Part shown: one piece after another, positions 1 through 9,344 of the stretch | How the letters are laid out: each line of letters starts with the position of its first letter | How positions within the stretch are numbered: the stretch's first letter is position 1 | Origin: Candidatus Peregrinibacteria bacterium | GTDB taxonomy: Bacteria > Patescibacteriota > Gracilibacteria > Peribacterales > Peribacteraceae | Reading direction: 5' to 3' | Assembly: GCA_016196295.1 (NCBI GenBank) | Contig: JACPYA010000055.1 | Span: 1 to 32,963 of the forward strand | Length of the DNA stretch: 32,963 bases | Made by a program: the position numbers and the translations under genes | Notes under the pieces: generated by a model | What the model saw: the letters and a program-made list of their open reading frames with translations, nothing else | What the model was told of the DNA's origin: nothing | The model's database searches: none

Positions 1-41
1 GGCTTTTGTGCTGTGGCACTGCAAGCGAAGCCGATGGTTTG

Positions 42-79
42 ACCCGCCCGAACGATCTGATCGTTCGGATCGGGCGGGT
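42..79. repeat. Inverted repeat (CCGAACGATC t GATCGTTCGG inside ACCCGCCCG...CGGGCGGGT)
   Basis: Arms read directly from the sequence: 48-57/59-68 and 42-50/71-79. Confidence 0.8.
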
Positions 80-82
80 TCC

Positions 83-124
83 CCGGAGCTTGCTCCGGAA
101 GAGGGAGTCCAGAGCTTGCTCTGG
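83..124. repeat. Two adjacent short hairpins CCGGAGC-TT-GCTCCGG and CCAGAGC-TT-GCTCTGG
   Basis: 83-98 and 109-124; same hairpin with a compensated G-C to A-T pair. Confidence 0.8.
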
Positions 125-180
125 GGTTCATACCAATGATTTGTTTCCTAATCAGCTAACAAGCTAATAAGCTAGACCGC

Positions 181-2070
181 ATGGATCTCACACTCTTTCT
201 TACCCTCTTCGTTGCAGGCATCTTGACCATTCTTTTGCCCTGCATCCTGCCGCTCATTCCGATCGTGCTCGGGGTCAGCATCGCCGGACGAAGCCGTTGG
301 CGTCCTCTCTTTGCCGTGCTCGGGATGCTTGTGAGCTTCGTCGGGTTCACGTTCCTGCTCCTCGTGGTGCTGAACCAGTTCGTCGAGGTGGCGGATTACA
401 TTCGCATCGGAACATACTATATTCTTCTTCTCTTCGGTCTTGGTTTCCTGACCAGCAACGCTTGGGTCCAGAGGATCGGTGCCGTACTCGGGGCCAGTTT
501 TTTCGTTTCCAAAGGACTGCTGCCGATGGGGATCGTCGCAGTTATCGGGCTGGTTGCCATGGAAATTGGGGGGATGATCGCCACCCGTCTGCAACAGATC
601 GGATCCGATCTGCAGGGCAAGGCTCGTGCGGAGTTTGGTGAAGATACGCCCCTCACCGCGTTTATTATCGGGCTCACGCTCGGTCTTGTCTGGGTGCCGT
701 GCGCCGGACCCGCGCTCGGGTTTGCCTTCACGCTCGTGCGCGAGGAGCCAGGGATTCGTGCAGCGGCTTTCCTCGGTGCGTATGGACTTGGCACGGCCGT
801 CCCGCTTCTTCTCATCGGCTACGGCGGACAGGCCGCGGTCCATTCCGTTCGGGCTCTTACGAAGTACACCGGTGTCGTGAAACAGGTCGCCGGAGCGCTC
901 CTCATCGTCACCGCGCTCGGGCTCCAATACAACTGGCTGTTCCAGCTCCAAACCTGGCTGGTCGAGAACACGAGCTTTGGAACACTCGGGACCGATCTCG
1001 AAGAAAAACTGTTCGGCGAAGACATGGACGTCGAAAATCCCATGGTTCCCACACCGCCAAATGATATTCCGCTTCCCCCGGGTTCTATGCAGCTTCCAAA
1101 ATTGCCAAAAATCACCCGCGCGCCGGAGTTTTCCGGACTCGGCCCCTGGCATAACTCAGAGCCCTTCACGCTGGAGAGCTTGCGGGGCAAGGTCATCCTC
1201 GTCGATTTCTGGACCTACAGCTGCATCAACTGCATCCGCACGCTCCCGTACCTCCGCGGGTACTGGGATCGCTACGCGAGTGGAAAGTTGAAAGTGGAAA
1301 ATGGAAAAATAACGAACGATTTTGTGTTGATTGGCGTGCACTCGCCGGAGTTCATCTTTGAAAAGAGCGAAACGAACGTGAAGGATGCGATCCGCCGTCA
1401 CGGTCTCACGTACCCGATCGCCCAGGATAATGATTTCAAGACCTGGAGAGCATTCGCCAACCGCTACTGGCCCGCGAAGTACTTAATCGATGCGAATGGC
1501 TACGTCCGGTACACGCACTTTGGAGAAGGAGCGTATGAGGAGACGGATTTGGCGATTCAGAGCTTGCTTGCGGAGATCGGAGTGAATATGGAGACCAATG
1601 AGACCAAGGAAACCAATGAGACCAAGGAATCCGGACGACGAGACCGATCCCCGGAAACATATTTGGGCTCACGAAGTTGGCCGGCGCTGGGGAATGGTGT
1701 CGATCTTGAAGCAGCCAGAGAGGGATATGATTATTACTGGCCAGCGGTCGATAAGAAATTATCCCTGCATCAGTATGCGCTTTTCGGCCGATGGCGCTTG
1801 GTGGAGGATGAGCGTCAAGTTTTAGAATCGGAAGAAGGAGAAATTCATATGCGATTCCGGGGCGCCGAAATTAACCTCGTCATGGGCATGAAAGAGGGAA
1901 GTGTACCTGCGAAGGTCGAGATTTTCGTGGATGGCAAAAAAACGAAAGATTTCACCATCGATAAGCAAGATTTGTATGAGCTCTGGAAGGGTGAATACGG
2001 AGACCACCTGATTGAGATCAAGATAAGCGGAGAGGGCGCGGAAGGTTACGCGTTTACGTTTGGGTCGTAA
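181..2070 (+). CDS. dipZ: DipZ-like protein: CcdA-type membrane domain + TlpA/thioredoxin domain (WTYSCINC) + C-terminal beta domain
   Basis: N-terminal multi-TM CcdA-like region, VDFWTYSCINCIRTLPYLRGY, GVHSPEFIFEK, NRYWPAKYLIDANGYVRYTHFGEG, SPETYLG and GRWRL motifs as in mycobacterial DipZ. Confidence 0.85.
   Translation: MDLTLFLTLFVAGILTILLPCILPLIPIVLGVSIAGRSRWRPLFAVLGMLVSFVGFTFLLLVVLNQFVEVADYIRIGTYYILLLFGLGFLTSNAWVQRIGAVLGASFFVSKGLLPMGIVAVIGLVAMEIGGMIATRLQQIGSDLQGKARAEFGEDTPLTAFIIGLTLGLVWVPCAGPALGFAFTLVREEPGIRAAAFLGAYGLGTAVPLLLIGYGGQAAVHSVRALTKYTGVVKQVAGALLIVTALGLQYNWLFQLQTWLVENTSFGTLGTDLEEKLFGEDMDVENPMVPTPPNDIPLPPGSMQLPKLPKITRAPEFSGLGPWHNSEPFTLESLRGKVILVDFWTYSCINCIRTLPYLRGYWDRYASGKLKVENGKITNDFVLIGVHSPEFIFEKSETNVKDAIRRHGLTYPIAQDNDFKTWRAFANRYWPAKYLIDANGYVRYTHFGEGAYEETDLAIQSLLAEIGVNMETNETKETNETKESGRRDRSPETYLGSRSWPALGNGVDLEAAREGYDYYWPAVDKKLSLHQYALFGRWRLVEDERQVLESEEGEIHMRFRGAEINLVMGMKEGSVPAKVEIFVDGKKTKDFTIDKQDLYELWKGEYGDHLIEIKISGEGAEGYAFTFGS
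1279..1312 (+). repeat. Short-period degenerate repeat (TGGAAAGT/TGAAAGTGGAAAATGGAAA) inside the dipZ-like CDS
   Basis: tggaaagttgaaagtggaaaatggaaaaat; encodes SGKLKVENGKI. Confidence 0.65.
1590..1630 (+). repeat. GAGACCAATGAGACCAAGGAAACCAATGAGACCAAGG repeat inside the dipZ-like CDS
   Basis: 41 bp matching the reverse complement of 16146-16186 at 38/41 positions; encodes (M)ETNETKETNETKE. Confidence 0.85.
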
Positions 2071-2084
2071 CCGGAATTAAAACC

Positions 2085-2112
2085 GTAGGCGTCGATTGCA
2101 ATCGACGCCTAC
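2085..2112. terminator. Perfect 28-bp palindrome between convergent genes; possible bidirectional terminator
   Basis: GTAGGCGTCGATTG/CAATCGACGCCTAC with no loop, between the dipZ-like stop and the amt stop. Confidence 0.55.
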
Positions 2113-2131
2113 TATGGGATACATCGATTGG

Positions 2132-3517
2132 TTAATGCGCCATCGCCGGCTCTGCCATCGACTTCTTCGTGAGGATCGATGTGGCGACAGGTGCCGGGGC
2201 AGGTCGCATCATCGGAAGATCGAGTTGTAGGTCGTACGCCGGCATGCCGTGCTCGCCGATATCCAGACCTTCCAGTTCTTCCGTGGTGCTGACGCGCAGG
2301 CCCATCACCGCCTTGATCGCATACCAACCGACAGCAGAAGCGATAGCCGTGAACGCACCGACGGCGAGGACGCCGATTGCTTGCGTGCCCAGGAGGCCCA
2401 CTCCGCCACCGTAGAAGAGCCCATCGACGGTGGAGAGGGATCCGGCCTGCGTCGCGAAGAGTCCGTATGCGAGTGTGCCCCAGATGCCGTTCGTCAGGTG
2501 GACCGCGAGCGCTCCGACCGGGTCATCGACGCGGATCTTCTCGAACCCGAAGACCGCGAGCACCGCAAGGGAGCCTGCGACCCCGCCGATGACCAGTGCT
2601 CCCGTCATCGAGACGGCATCGCAGGGCGCGGTGATGGCAACGAGCCCCGCGAGCGTGCCGTTGATGATCATGCCGAGGTCCGGTTTCTTTTGCATGTACC
2701 ACGACGTGAGCAGAGCCGTCAGCGTTCCGGCCGCCGCCGCCAGGTTCGTGGTGAGGGCGATGTGCGCGATGGCACGACCGTCCGCCGCCATGGTGCTTCC
2801 CGGGTTAAACCCGAACCATCCGAGCCAGAGGATGAGGCCCCCGAGCGTCGCGCTCGTCATGCTGTGTCCGCGGATCGTCTGCGCTTTGCCATCCATCGTG
2901 AACTTGCCGAGGCGCGGGCCAAGGATCATGGCCCCCGTCAGAGCCGCCCAGCCGCCGATGCTGTGCACGACGGTGGAACCGGCGAAGTCATGGAAACCCA
3001 TCGCGCTCAGGAAACCGCCGCCCCAGATCCAATGCCCCGCAACGGGGTAGAGCACGGCCGTCATGAGGAAGGAGAACGCGATGAACGCGGGGAACTTGAT
3101 GCGCTCCGCAACCGCTCCGGAAACGATCGTGGCTGCCGTTCCCGCAAAGACCAATTGGAAGAAGAACTTCGCCGCCATCGGCACAATCGTCCAGTCGAGC
3201 GATGCAAAAGAAGACGATCCGTTGATCAGCGACGGGAAGAATCCCGTGAGTCCTACGAGGGGATTGCCGTTACCAAACATCAGGCCAAAGCCGACTGCCC
3301 AGAAGGCGATACTGGAAATCGCGAAGACGACGTAGTTCTTCGCGAGGATGTTCACGCAGTTCTTCGCCTGGCAGAGGCCGGACTCCACGAGCGCGAAGCC
3401 GGCGTTCATGAAGAACACGAGGAACGCGGCGGCGAGCACCCAGACGGTGTCCAGAGAGACTTTGAGAGAATCGAGGGTCAGTTCCATAATGATGAGGGGG
3501 AAAGCGCAGGTTTTCAA
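2132..3517 (-). CDS. amt: Ammonium transporter (Amt family); start probably 3487 ([16 protein letters not shown])
   Basis: [49 protein letters not shown] motifs. Confidence 0.95.
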   Translation of the reverse strand: MKTCAFPLIIMELTLDSLKVSLDTVWVLAAAFLVFFMNAGFALVESGLCQAKNCVNILAKNYVVFAISSIAFWAVGFGLMFGNGNPLVGLTGFFPSLINGSSSFASLDWTIVPMAAKFFFQLVFAGTAATIVSGAVAERIKFPAFIAFSFLMTAVLYPVAGHWIWGGGFLSAMGFHDFAGSTVVHSIGGWAALTGAMILGPRLGKFTMDGKAQTIRGHSMTSATLGGLILWLGWFGFNPGSTMAADGRAIAHIALTTNLAAAAGTLTALLTSWYMQKKPDLGMIINGTLAGLVAITAPCDAVSMTGALVIGGVAGSLAVLAVFGFEKIRVDDPVGALAVHLTNGIWGTLAYGLFATQAGSLSTVDGLFYGGGVGLLGTQAIGVLAVGAFTAIASAVGWYAIKAVMGLRVSTTEELEGLDIGEHGMPAYDLQLDLPMMRPAPAPVATSILTKKSMAEPAMAH

Positions 3518-3544
3518 CCTGCGGAGAATGGAAAACTTTAACGA

Positions 3545-5041
3545 TTATGCATCAAAATATTTGAAATATTCATTCGCCGTGGGCCGCATCGCTTCGTCGG
3601 AGACTTCTCCTCGCTTCTGCGCGACGTAACTTTCCAGGAAGTTCTTGCTGAAGACTCCTTTTTTCATCAGGAAAGCGTGGTCGGCCTCCAGACAGTCGAG
3701 CGCTTCGCTTAAGTCTCCCGGCGCGTGCGGGATCTTGCTCAGTTTCTCCGCATCCATGTGGTAGAGGTTCTCCTCCGTGAACGCTCCCGGGTCGATCTGA
3801 TTCTCGATGCCATCGAGCCCTGCCATGAGCATCGCTGCGAATGCGATGTAGGGGTTACAGGTTGCATCCGGCATGCGGAATTCGACGCGCTTCGCCTTGG
3901 GATTATTGGAATACATCGGGATACGGATGGCCGCAGAACGATTGCGCGCGGAATAGATCAAGTTCACGGGAGCCTCGAAGCCCGGCACGAGTCGCTTGTA
4001 ACTGTTCGTCGTCGGGTTGCAGATGGCCGCGAGCGCTCGCGCGTGCTTGAGAAGGCCGCCGATGTAGTGGAGCGCCATCTTGCTGAGGCCCGCGTACTCA
4101 CCGCCCGCGAAGAGCGGCTTTCCTTCTTTCCAGAGGCTCTGGTGCACGTGCATCCCGGAGCCGTTGTCTCCCCAGATCGGTTTCGGCATGAAGGTCGCGA
4201 CTTTGCCGAAGCGGTGCGCGACGTTGCGCACGATGTACTTGTAGCGCATGAGCTTGTCCGCCATCACGAGGAGCTCGTCGCGTTCCATGTCGATCTCCGC
4301 TTGGCCGGCGGTCGCCACCTCGTGGTGGAAGGTCTCGATCTTGATGCCGGCCTGCTCCATCTCCCGCACCATCGCGGCGCGGATGGACTGCTGGCTGTCC
4401 ATGGGAGCGGAGGGGAAGTACCCCTCCTTGTGGCGGATTTTGTACCCATGGTTGCCGCCCTCTTCCTCGCGACCCGTATTCCAGATTGCCTCGTTTGAAT
4501 CAATCTTGTAAAACGCTCCCCCGGGCCCCTGGTCGAAGCGCACGGAGTCGAAGATGAAAAACTCCGCCTCCGGGCCGAAGTACGCGATGTCCGCGATGCC
4601 GCTCTCCTTCAAGTAGGCGACCGCGCAGTGTGCCATCGTGCGGGGACTGCTGCCATAGAACTTTCCCGTGAGCGGATCCTTTACGTCGCAGAGGAGCGAT
4701 ACCGTCGGTTCAGCCGAGAAGGTATCGAGGAAGGCCGTTGTGGGGTCTGGCACCAGGAGCATGTCGCTCTCGTGGATCGCCTGAAACCCGCGAATGGATG
4801 AACCGTCGAACCCCGCGGCGGAGTCCAGCACATCAGGAAGTTCATGGATCGGCTTGCTTGTGTGCTGGATGGTCCCCGGGACATCGACGAACGTGAAGTC
4901 CGCCACGGTGGCTTGGTGCTTCTTGGCAAAATTCAGCACATCAGTTGCCGTTTTGAGCTTTGGCGTGAAGGAGAGGTCCTCTCCTTGATGCATCGCTTTC
5001 GCATACACCGAATCTTGCAGGGAAGGAGTGAGAGTAGACAT
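3545..5041 (-). CDS. glnA: Glutamine synthetase type I
   Basis: AGFDGSSIRGFQAIHESDMLLVPD, YFGPEAEFFIFD, NGSGMHVHQSLW, PTTNSYKRLVPGFEAPVN motifs. Confidence 0.97.
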   Translation of the reverse strand: MSTLTPSLQDSVYAKAMHQGEDLSFTPKLKTATDVLNFAKKHQATVADFTFVDVPGTIQHTSKPIHELPDVLDSAAGFDGSSIRGFQAIHESDMLLVPDPTTAFLDTFSAEPTVSLLCDVKDPLTGKFYGSSPRTMAHCAVAYLKESGIADIAYFGPEAEFFIFDSVRFDQGPGGAFYKIDSNEAIWNTGREEEGGNHGYKIRHKEGYFPSAPMDSQQSIRAAMVREMEQAGIKIETFHHEVATAGQAEIDMERDELLVMADKLMRYKYIVRNVAHRFGKVATFMPKPIWGDNGSGMHVHQSLWKEGKPLFAGGEYAGLSKMALHYIGGLLKHARALAAICNPTTNSYKRLVPGFEAPVNLIYSARNRSAAIRIPMYSNNPKAKRVEFRMPDATCNPYIAFAAMLMAGLDGIENQIDPGAFTEENLYHMDAEKLSKIPHAPGDLSEALDCLEADHAFLMKKGVFSKNFLESYVAQKRGEVSDEAMRPTANEYFKYFDA

Positions 5042-5045
5042 AGAT

Positions 5046-5075
5046 GAGGGGTTAGTGATTAGAGATTAGTGATGA
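5046..5075. repeat. ATTAGTGAT-type short-period repeat upstream of glnA
   Basis: gaggggttagtgattagagattagtgatgagg. Confidence 0.6.
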
Positions 5076-5313
5076 GGAAAATTAGAAAAAGATTGGTTTG
5101 TTTTTACCGTTTGCGAAATCAAGCGATCAACGAAACGGTGAACACAAGAATGAAACTGTTCCCCATTTTTACAACTGAACAGAAGTATTGATTTTGCTCT
5201 TCTATAAGCCACTTTACGGATCATCATTTCTCTTCGGTTTCGGGATACTTCCAAAGTGTTGTCGGAACCCATTACACATTGCTACACTCGGTCTCCCGTT
5301 CCCTGATCGCATG

Positions 5314-5353
5314 GTTCGAATTCCCTCACCATTAGTTCGACTTCGCTCACCAT
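5314..5353 (+). repeat. Two direct 19-bp repeats 21 bp apart, directly upstream of the TrmB-like ORF
   Basis: GTTCGAATTCCCTCACCAT (5314-5332) and GTTCGACTTCGCTCACCAT (5335-5353), 17/19 identical. Confidence 0.75.
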
Positions 5354-5358
5354 AAAAA

Positions 5359-6165
5359 ATGGCCAAAGATCTCATCCACATCCTCGAAGCCGTCGGTCTC
5401 GACGATAAGGAAGCGCAGCTCTACCTCGCGGGGTTGCAGCTCGGCACCGCGCCTGCATCCGACTACGCGAAGAAGGCAGGAGTAAACCGGATCACGACCT
5501 ACAACGCGCTCGAGGAATTGGTGCAGAAAGGGTACTTCACGAAGGTGAAGAAGGTACGCAGTAAGTGGTACGCGCCCGTCGCGCCGGAGTACCTGTCACT
5601 GGAGGCACGCAAATCCGCAGAGGCCCTCGACCGCGCGCTCCCGGAACTACGCTCACTGCAAGGAGCCAAGTACCGCAAGCCGCGTGTGCGCTTCTTCGAA
5701 GGATGGGAAGGCGTGCGCCACGTCTACGAGGACACGCTGACGGCAAAGTCCGAGCTCTTGAACTTCGCAAACTCGGGAGTCGTCCGCAAATTTTGGCCGA
5801 ACTACGACGAGGAGTACGTCGCTGAGCGCATGAAGCGGGGGATCGCGCTCCGAGGCATCGCGCCGAATGACGAAGTGGGACAGCGCGTGCACGGTCAGGA
5901 CAAAGAACGCCTGCGCGAGATCCGCCTGGTCTCCGCGACCGACTTCGACTTTCGCAACGAGATCAACGTCTACGATCACAAGGTCGCGATCGTTTCCTTC
6001 GGCGACGGCAAAGACATGTTCGGCGTGATCATGGAGAGCAAAGAAGTTGCCGAAACGCAGAGGCAAATTTTTGAAATGGCCTGGCGATATGCAGGTTCGA
6101 TGGCGTCCAGAGAAGAGGCGATCAAGAATGCAAAACGACAATTAATCGCCAAAACAGCAGCGTAA
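5359..6165 (+). CDS. TrmB-family transcriptional regulator
   Basis: N-terminal winged HTH (LEAVGLDDKEAQLYLAGLQLGTAPASDYAKKAGVNRITTYNALEELVQKGYF) followed by a TrmB-like effector region. Confidence 0.8.
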   Translation: MAKDLIHILEAVGLDDKEAQLYLAGLQLGTAPASDYAKKAGVNRITTYNALEELVQKGYFTKVKKVRSKWYAPVAPEYLSLEARKSAEALDRALPELRSLQGAKYRKPRVRFFEGWEGVRHVYEDTLTAKSELLNFANSGVVRKFWPNYDEEYVAERMKRGIALRGIAPNDEVGQRVHGQDKERLREIRLVSATDFDFRNEINVYDHKVAIVSFGDGKDMFGVIMESKEVAETQRQIFEMAWRYAGSMASREEAIKNAKRQLIAKTAA

Positions 6166-6172
6166 CTAAGTA

Positions 6173-6200
6173 TTGACGGAAGTAAAGTTTAATTTACAAT
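6173..6200 (+). promoter_or_regulatory. Sigma70-like promoter upstream of thyA
   Basis: TTGACG-16 bp-TACAAT. Confidence 0.55.
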
Positions 6201-6407
6201 ACAAGGAGTTCATTTCCACTCCGTTACTCTTTTAAGAGGACAGTCACATGAAGTCCCAGACCTGGTCCCCATTCTAGAGCGCCTTTACAGGAAATATTCT
6301 ACTATGAGGCTCTATGAAGCAATACCTCATCGCCTTTCTCCATCGCCCTTCCTGCTTCGCCAAGGCTTCGCAGGACAGGTCGGGCTACGGATGAGAACAA
6401 GCGATTT

Positions 6408-7220
6408 ATGAAACAGTATTTGGATCTACTGAGGCATGTGTTGCGCAACGGCGTCCGCAAGGACGATCGGACGGGCACAGGGACTCTCTCGGTGTTTGGA
6501 TATCAGATGCGGTTCGATCTCCAGAAAGGATTTCCACTCCTTACGACGAAGAAGCTCTCGACGCGGTCGATCTTCCACGAGCTCCTCTGGTTTTTGAAAG
6601 GGGAGACGAACATCAAATACTTGAAGGACAATAATGTGACGATTTGGGATGAATGGGCAGACGAACAGGGGCACTTGGGTCCGGTCTACGGGAAGCAGTG
6701 GCGCAAGTGGGAGGGGCCGGATGGCAAAGTCTACGATCAGATCTCGTGGGTGATCGACGAGATCAAAAAGAATCCGAACTCCCGAAGGCTTGTCGTGTCT
6801 GCCTGGAATGTGCCGGATCTCGAAAAGATGGCGCTCGCCCCGTGCCACTGCCTGTTTCAGTTCTACGTAAGTGAAGGAGCGCGGCCAGGAATGGCCACGT
6901 TGAGTTGCCAGCTCTACCAGCGCAGCGCCGACATCTTCCTCGGCGTGCCCTTCAATATCGCTTCCTACGCGCTCCTCACCCACATGATCGCGCAAGTGTG
7001 CGGCCTGCAGGTCGGCGAATTTATCCACACGCTCGGCGATGCACATCTCTATCGCAATCATCTGGATCAAGCGATGACGCAATTGGAACGAACACCTCGC
7101 GCGCTTCCAACCCTGAAGCTCAATCCGAACGTACAGTCGATCTTCGATTTCGCCTACGAAGACATCGAGATCCTGAACTACGATCCGCACCCGGCGATCA
7201 AGGCGCCCATATCGGTATAA
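6408..7220 (+). CDS. thyA: Thymidylate synthase
   Basis: [53 protein letters not shown] motifs. Confidence 0.97.
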   Translation: MKQYLDLLRHVLRNGVRKDDRTGTGTLSVFGYQMRFDLQKGFPLLTTKKLSTRSIFHELLWFLKGETNIKYLKDNNVTIWDEWADEQGHLGPVYGKQWRKWEGPDGKVYDQISWVIDEIKKNPNSRRLVVSAWNVPDLEKMALAPCHCLFQFYVSEGARPGMATLSCQLYQRSADIFLGVPFNIASYALLTHMIAQVCGLQVGEFIHTLGDAHLYRNHLDQAMTQLERTPRALPTLKLNPNVQSIFDFAYEDIEILNYDPHPAIKAPISV

Positions 7221-7221
7221 A

Positions 7222-7290
7222 TCCGAAATTCGAATTTCGAAATTCGAAGCGGCCTTTCGGATTTCGGATTTGGTTCTTCGAATTTTCCAT
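7222..7290. repeat. CGAAATT/CGAATTT short-period repeat tract between thyA and folA
   Basis: atccgaaattcgaatttcgaaattcgaagcggcctttcggatttcggatttggttcttcgaatttt. Confidence 0.7.
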
Positions 7291-7306
7291 CTGCTAAGCT
7301 GGAGCC

Positions 7307-7807
7307 ATGATTATCAGTCTTATAGCAGCAGTTGCAGATAATGGCGTCATTGGAGGAGCAAACAAACTCCTCTGGCACCTGCCGGATGACCTGAAGCGCT
7401 TCAAGGCGCTCACGAAGGGGCACCCGGTCATCATGGGACGAAAGACCTATGAATCGATCGGTCGGCCGCTGCCGGAGCGAAAAAACATCGTGATTACCCA
7501 TCAAGATCTCACGCTTAGAGGATGCGAAGTTGTTTCATCGCTGGATGAAGCGATTGCCTCTGCAAAATCAGGAAGGCCCGAGGGAATTTTCATCATCGGA
7601 GGAGGGGAGATCTACAAGCAAGCGATGGAGATCGCAGACCGGATGTATCTCACACACGTGCATGCCTCGCCTGCGGGTGATGTCTATTTCCCGGAATTTG
7701 ATGCATCGGAATGGAACATTATCGAAGAGGAAGATCATCCCATCGATAAAGATCACGCGTATCGATTCACCTACAAAACCTACCACCGCACCAGAAGCCC
7801 TCGTTGA
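7307..7807 (+). CDS. folA: Dihydrofolate reductase
   Basis: IAAVADNGVIGGANKLLWHLPDDLKRFK, VIMGRKTYESIGRPLPERKNIV, IIGGGEIYKQAM motifs. Confidence 0.96.
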   Translation: MIISLIAAVADNGVIGGANKLLWHLPDDLKRFKALTKGHPVIMGRKTYESIGRPLPERKNIVITHQDLTLRGCEVVSSLDEAIASAKSGRPEGIFIIGGGEIYKQAMEIADRMYLTHVHASPAGDVYFPEFDASEWNIIEEEDHPIDKDHAYRFTYKTYHRTRSPR

Positions 7808-7968
7808 ATCAGACCTTGATGGCTTTGGTGCGGGGCAGGTCAGCGGAAGAAGCAGGGGTTCAGCGGCGCCTTATTTTTGGCTTATTTAAGACATGAATTG
7901 AGGTACTTGAAAGATCATCGAGAAAGTATTTGGTCAAGGACCATCGTTTTCCCGATACTGTGATCGCT

Positions 7969-8658
7969 ATGACAGAAGTCGCAGATACCGTCGTCGAAGA
8001 CATCGTGAACGATCAGAAAGAAGGCCAGACCGTCGATCAGTTCACGCACAATGTGGAGGAGCAGGCGCGCGAGCGCACGGAGGCGCTGCGTGAGCAATTT
8101 GGCGACGCCGTGGACGGCGTTGCAGGGGACATCATGGACTCCGCAACGAGCTATTCCGATTCGAAGCGCGAGATATTAGACATTAATGCGACCGTGGGAG
8201 ATGCCCATGCGATCGGTGCGGCGGCCTACACCAATATGAGCGATCGCACCGTGACCTACGACACCTCCGCCATGGCGTATGACCTCAAAGATCCCGGGTA
8301 TTGGGAGCGCGTGAAGGAACACGAGCGGATCCACCAGGAGGAACAGGCGGGGAGTTACAATACGCAGACGGTGACATACATCGATCAAGGCGGAGAGATC
8401 GTGACGACGGATGTGGGCGCCTTCATCGAATGGCAACCAAGCTCGCGGGCCAATAAAACGTCCGATCTCACGGCGGAGTATCAGCAGCACATGGCGGATG
8501 GAGAGCGACTCGCGGCAGTTATCGGCTCGGATCGCATCGAACAAGCGCTGGCCGATGGAGACATGCAGGGTATGCAGCGAGAAATCATCGAGAAACAGCT
8601 GCCCGAGATGCTCGAACAGGACAAAATCAATGTGACGATCGGAGCGGATATTTCTTAG
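7969..8658 (+). CDS. Uncharacterised protein with an HExxH motif (HERIH); putative metallopeptidase-like
   Basis: ORF 7930-8658, ATG MTEVADTVVEDI at 7969; HERIHQEEQ at about 8320-8346. No signal peptide seen. Confidence 0.6.
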   Translation: MTEVADTVVEDIVNDQKEGQTVDQFTHNVEEQARERTEALREQFGDAVDGVAGDIMDSATSYSDSKREILDINATVGDAHAIGAAAYTNMSDRTVTYDTSAMAYDLKDPGYWERVKEHERIHQEEQAGSYNTQTVTYIDQGGEIVTTDVGAFIEWQPSSRANKTSDLTAEYQQHMADGERLAAVIGSDRIEQALADGDMQGMQREIIEKQLPEMLEQDKINVTIGADIS

Positions 8659-8660
8659 GA

Positions 8661-8768
8661 ATACCCTAAGAAACAAATAGCAAAGAAAATACCAAGCATC
8701 ATCAATCAAGGCTCGATCATTGGATATTGGCCGGGTGCCGTTTTTGTTTGTCGTTTGTTTCTTCGGTA
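8661..8768. repeat. About 110-bp dispersed repeat with inverted ends (copy A)
   Basis: Ends gaaacaaatagcaaagaaaa / tttttgtttgtcgtttgtttc; core TCATTGGATATTGG shared with the copy at 14901-15010. Confidence 0.6.
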
Positions 8769-8769
8769 C

Positions 8770-9315
8770 TTACGAGCGTCCTATCAGACTCAAAAATTCT
8801 TCTCTCGTGCGTTGGTCCTTCTTAAAGAGCCCCTTCACATGACTCGTGACGGCAAGGCTATGTTGTTTCTCCACCCCTCGCATCATCATGCAGAGGTGAT
8901 GTGCTTCAATGACGACGCCGATGCCCTTGGGCTTCAGCACTTTCTGCAGTGCCTCGCAGATCTGTTCTCCCATGCGTTCTTGCACCTGGAGCCTGCGCGC
9001 GAACATCTCGACGATCCGCGCGATCTTGCTGAGGCCGATCACGGACTTGTCCGGCACGTAGCCGACGTGCACCTTGCCGATGAAGGGGAGCAGGTGGTGC
9101 TCGCAGAGGCTGTAACACTCGATGTCCTTCACGATCACCATGCCCTCCGTGTCCGCCGGGTAGATCGCGCCGTTCACGATCTCCTCCAGGTCTTGGTCGT
9201 ATCCGGATGTCAGAAACTTCATCGCTTCCATCGCGCGTTCCGGGGTTTTACGCAGTCCTGGACGCTTCGGGTCCTCGCCGATGAGTTTCAGGAGCTGTTC
9301 GTAGAGATCTTTCAT
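8770..9315 (-). CDS. folE: GTP cyclohydrolase I
   Basis: [69 protein letters not shown] motifs. Confidence 0.96.
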   Translation of the reverse strand: MKDLYEQLLKLIGEDPKRPGLRKTPERAMEAMKFLTSGYDQDLEEIVNGAIYPADTEGMVIVKDIECYSLCEHHLLPFIGKVHVGYVPDKSVIGLSKIARIVEMFARRLQVQERMGEQICEALQKVLKPKGIGVVIEAHHLCMMMRGVEKQHSLAVTSHVKGLFKKDQRTREEFLSLIGRS

Positions 9316-9344
9316 GGGCAGTTCACTATACCCGATTCTGCACT

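Noticed and set aside
172-1152. 326-aa minus-strand ORF opposite dipZ
   Set aside because: Antisense to a conserved CDS; low-complexity charged composition.
2249-3541. 430-aa + strand ORF opposite amt
   Set aside because: Antisense shadow of a well-supported Amt gene.
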